A DNA stretch of 64,000 nt from Candidatus Flexifilum affinis. GTDB lineage: Bacteria; Chloroflexota; Anaerolineae; Aggregatilineales; Phototrophicaceae. Positions 62,506 through 64,000 of this stretch are shown piece after piece (within the stretch, counting starts at the first letter, position 1; each line of letters starts with the position of its first letter). The stretch is from assembly GCA_016713325.1 (NCBI GenBank), contig JADJPJ010000004.1:248001-312000 (forward strand), in the 5' to 3' direction. Both the position numbers and the translations under genes were made by a program. The notes under the pieces are model-generated. The model was not told where the DNA came from. It ran no database searches and was given only the letters and a program-made list of their open reading frames with translations.

Positions 62506-63651
62506 TCAGCTCCCCAGCAGACCGGCGATCAGGTTGCGCTGAATGTCCGAGGTGCCGGAGTAGATCACCCCGCCCATCGCGTCGCGCAGATCGCGTTCCA
62601 CTTCGTAGTCGGTCAGGACGCCCTGCCCGCCGTGAATGCGGATGGCATCTTCGCTGTTGCGCAGGAAATTCTCGCCGATCACCAGCTTGGCCATGGCCGC
62701 GTCCAGCGTCGCGTCATCGCCCTGGTCCAACCGCCAGGCGGCTCGGTAGAGGAAGTGGCGCGCGGTCTCCAGCCGGACTTTCATGTCTGCCAGCCGGTTG
62801 GTCACGGACTGGTAGCGGCTGATCGGCTGGCCGCCGACCTCGCGACTGTTCACGAAGCGGACCGTCTCGTCGAGCTGGCGCGCCATCGATCCGACATGGC
62901 TGGCGAAGATAAAACTGCGCTCGTACTGCATGGCGGCATTAAAGATGCTGGCGCCGGCGCCTTCCGGCCCGAGGCGGTCATCGTCCGCCACGAAGACGTC
63001 CTCGAAGGTGATCTCGCCCATCGGGTTGGTGCGCAGACCCATCTTGCCGCGCGGCGCGCCCTGCGTCACGCCTTCGGCCCGTGCGTCGACCAGAAAGGCG
63101 GTGATCCCCCAGCGGCCGCGCGCCGGGTTGACGGTGGCGAAGGCCAGGATCAGATCGGCGATCGGCCCCATGCCAATGTAGACCTTCTCGCCGGAGAGCC
63201 GGTAGCCGCCCTCGACTTTGCGCGCCACCGTTTGCAGGGCGAAGGCGTTGGAGCCGGAGTCGCGTTCGGTCATGCCGTGCGCGCCGATCATGCGCCCGTC
63301 GAGCAGCGGGGGCAGGTAGCGCATTTTCTGGGCCTCGGTGCCGAAATGGAGGATCGGCTCCTGGACCGCCCACATCTGACCGTTGACCGCCAGCGTGAAG
63401 CCGTTGTCCGTGCAGCCGTAGCCGAGTGCCTCCATGGCGTGGATGGTCGTCACCATGTCCAGGCCAGATCCGCCGTACTGCGACGGGATGTACAAGCCGA
63501 GAATGCCTTTGGCGGCGCCCTTCTGCCAGGCATCGCGCGGGAATATCCCCTCGCGGTCGCGGGCGATTACGTCTTCGCAAAGCTGATCGCGGGCGAACTG
63601 AAGCACATCATCCCAGAGCTGCTGTTGAGCCGGTGTGCAGCCAAAGTCCAT
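62506..63651 (-). CDS. Acyl-CoA-dehydrogenase-like flavoprotein, probably prolyl-carrier dehydrogenase
   Basis: 381 residues of the acyl-CoA dehydrogenase fold: FAD-binding GAHGMTERDSGSNAFAL, IHGGQGVLTDYEVERDLRDA and the C-terminal YSGTSDIQRNLIAGLLG. The glutamate of MQYERSFIFA is residue 244, where, as I recall, the anatoxin enzyme AnaB and the PigA/RedW/PltE group keep their catalytic base. As first gene of the minus-strand cluster, directly before the adenylation and carrier genes, it most likely oxidises carrier-bound proline to pyrroline or pyrrole-2-carboxylate. An ordinary fatty-acid role is less likely given this context. Confidence 0.85.
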   Translation of the reverse strand: MDFGCTPAQQQLWDDVLQFARDQLCEDVIARDREGIFPRDAWQKGAAKGILGLYIPSQYGGSGLDMVTTIHAMEALGYGCTDNGFTLAVNGQMWAVQEPILHFGTEAQKMRYLPPLLDGRMIGAHGMTERDSGSNAFALQTVARKVEGGYRLSGEKVYIGMGPIADLILAFATVNPARGRWGITAFLVDARAEGVTQGAPRGKMGLRTNPMGEITFEDVFVADDDRLGPEGAGASIFNAAMQYERSFIFASHVGSMARQLDETVRFVNSREVGGQPISRYQSVTNRLADMKVRLETARHFLYRAAWRLDQGDDATLDAAMAKLVIGENFLRNSEDAIRIHGGQGVLTDYEVERDLRDAMGGVIYSGTSDIQRNLIAGLLGS

Positions 63652-63884
63652 TGGGTCATCTCGTCAGTTCTGTCAGGAGCGGGCAGGGCGCAGCCAGATG
63701 CGCACAGGTGTACGTGGCTCGTGCGCTTCGATTACTTTTGTAAGGTCTTACGTTTCGGGGTGCTGGGGTATCTGGTGCAGGTCTGGCTAGGGTCACGTGG
63801 GGGGGAAGCTCGAAGCCGCGGGAACCGTGTTGGGTCATCGATCGACTGATCTGCTCCTATAACGATCGGAGGGACAGCGCTGCA
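63652..63884. other. Intergenic region upstream of the NRPS operon
   Basis: About 230 bp hold the presumed minus-strand promoter of the cluster. Read in that direction there are AT-richer words around 63725-63755 (for example CTTACAAAAGTAATCG) that could include a -35/-10 pair, but none matches consensus well. No gene is visible. Confidence 0.3.
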
Positions 63885-64000
63885 TCAGAGCTGACCTATG
63901 AACAACACGCCCGCCGCCGCGATGGCGATGCCGGCCACGCGCATCACGTTGAGCCCGCGCGGGTTGCGCAGCGCGATATAGCCGATCAGCGCGCCGACCA
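63885..64000 (-). CDS. C-terminal end of a membrane protein (DMT/EamA-like), partial
   Basis: The minus strand reads VGALIGYIALRNPRGLNVMR and VAGIAIAAAGVLFIGQL before the stop at 63885-63887. A short basic loop followed by a final hydrophobic helix of the form GIAIAAAGVLF is typical for the last segment of drug/metabolite transporters, but other membrane proteins end alike. The gene continues past the right edge, and 38 residues are visible. Next to the NRPS cluster, it might be an exporter, which is speculation. Confidence 0.5.
   Translation of the reverse strand, partial: VGALIGYIALRNPRGLNVMRVAGIAIAAAGVLFIGQL

Noticed and set aside
62506..63651. Fatty-acid beta-oxidation acyl-CoA dehydrogenase
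   Set aside because: The fold is the same, but position at the head of an adenylation-carrier-NRPS operon and the glutamate at residue 244 fit prolyl-carrier dehydrogenases better. Not excluded without phylogeny.
63656..63838. 60-codon minus-strand frame upstream of the NRPS operon
   Set aside because: Proline- and arginine-rich composition of non-coding type, and it occupies the presumed promoter region.

Overview
The window is GC-rich, mostly protein-coding DNA. It looks chromosomal and bacterial, and most like a Chloroflexota (Anaerolineae-type) genome. Three different ABC binding proteins have signal peptides ending in a plain AxA-Q cleavage site with no lipobox cysteine. There is a dense set of sugar, peptide and metal ABC transporters, and gaps carry many short 'GGG...CCC' palindromes. 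The taxonomic call is inference; no rRNA or tRNA gene is visible.

Layout: (1) 1-3.3 kb, minus strand: dhaK-dhaL-dhaM, PEP-dependent dihydroxyacetone kinase, dhaM running off the left edge. (2) 3.5-8.9 kb: a metal-dependent cyclase, an RraA-like protein, a Nudix hydrolase, a metallo-beta-lactamase-fold hydrolase, an unusual membrane-anchored HsdR-N/SH3 fusion, and copy 1 of a structured MITE-like repeat. (3) 9.2-14.3 kb: CheB, CheR-PAS and a PAS-PAS-GAF histidine kinase, a sensory cluster without receiver domains. (4) 14.3-16.7 kb: Nudix, Sfp-type phosphopantetheinyl transferase, Fur-family regulator, GNAT acetyltransferase. (5) 17-22 kb: lower-GC stretch with a two-domain GT4 glycosyltransferase coupled to a GH130 phosphorylase. 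(6) 22.2-28 kb: a four-repeat PHO box, Pit phosphate permease, DUF47/PhoU-like protein, then an Fe(III)/2-aminoethylphosphonate-type ABC transporter. (7) 28.2-41.2 kb: aldo/keto reductase, NAD-dependent epimerase, a dipeptide-type ABC system, and a hydantoinase/oxoprolinase among three DUF917 paralogs. (8) 41.3-48.6 kb: MITE copy 2 in reverse orientation, a ROK regulator with a consensus promoter and operator, a sugar ABC transporter whose first gene carries a second operator copy, and a GH31 glucosidase. (9) 48.8-55.2 kb: a membrane EEP hydrolase, then a minus-strand Ni/Co locus (CDF-type exporter with an extra C-terminal region, CbiQ-CbiO fusion, CbiM, CbiL-like and another exported protein). 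(10) 55.4-63.7 kb: a compact NRPS gene cluster. The extreme right end is the 3' end of a membrane protein gene.

The most novel part is region 10. A stand-alone adenylation enzyme, a free carrier protein and an acyl-CoA-dehydrogenase-like flavoprotein form the trio known to turn L-proline into pyrroline- or pyrrole-2-carboxyl-S-carrier. They are translationally coupled to a C-A-PCP synthetase whose A domain is interrupted between motifs A8 and A9 by a complete zinc-ribbon/PP-loop ATP-pyrophosphatase of the sugar-amidotransferase type. My manual reading of the A-domain pocket gives a code close to that for asparagine. An ornithine cyclodeaminase-family gene lies tail-to-tail with the cluster and could supply proline. 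The PPTase at 14.8 kb could activate the carriers.

Sequence quality caveats: at least three genes (dhaM, the histidine kinase, the ROK regulator) are broken by single-base length differences in G runs, the cyclase gene has another frame break, and three intergenic poly-G/C tracts look like assembly artefacts. These are more likely errors than biology.
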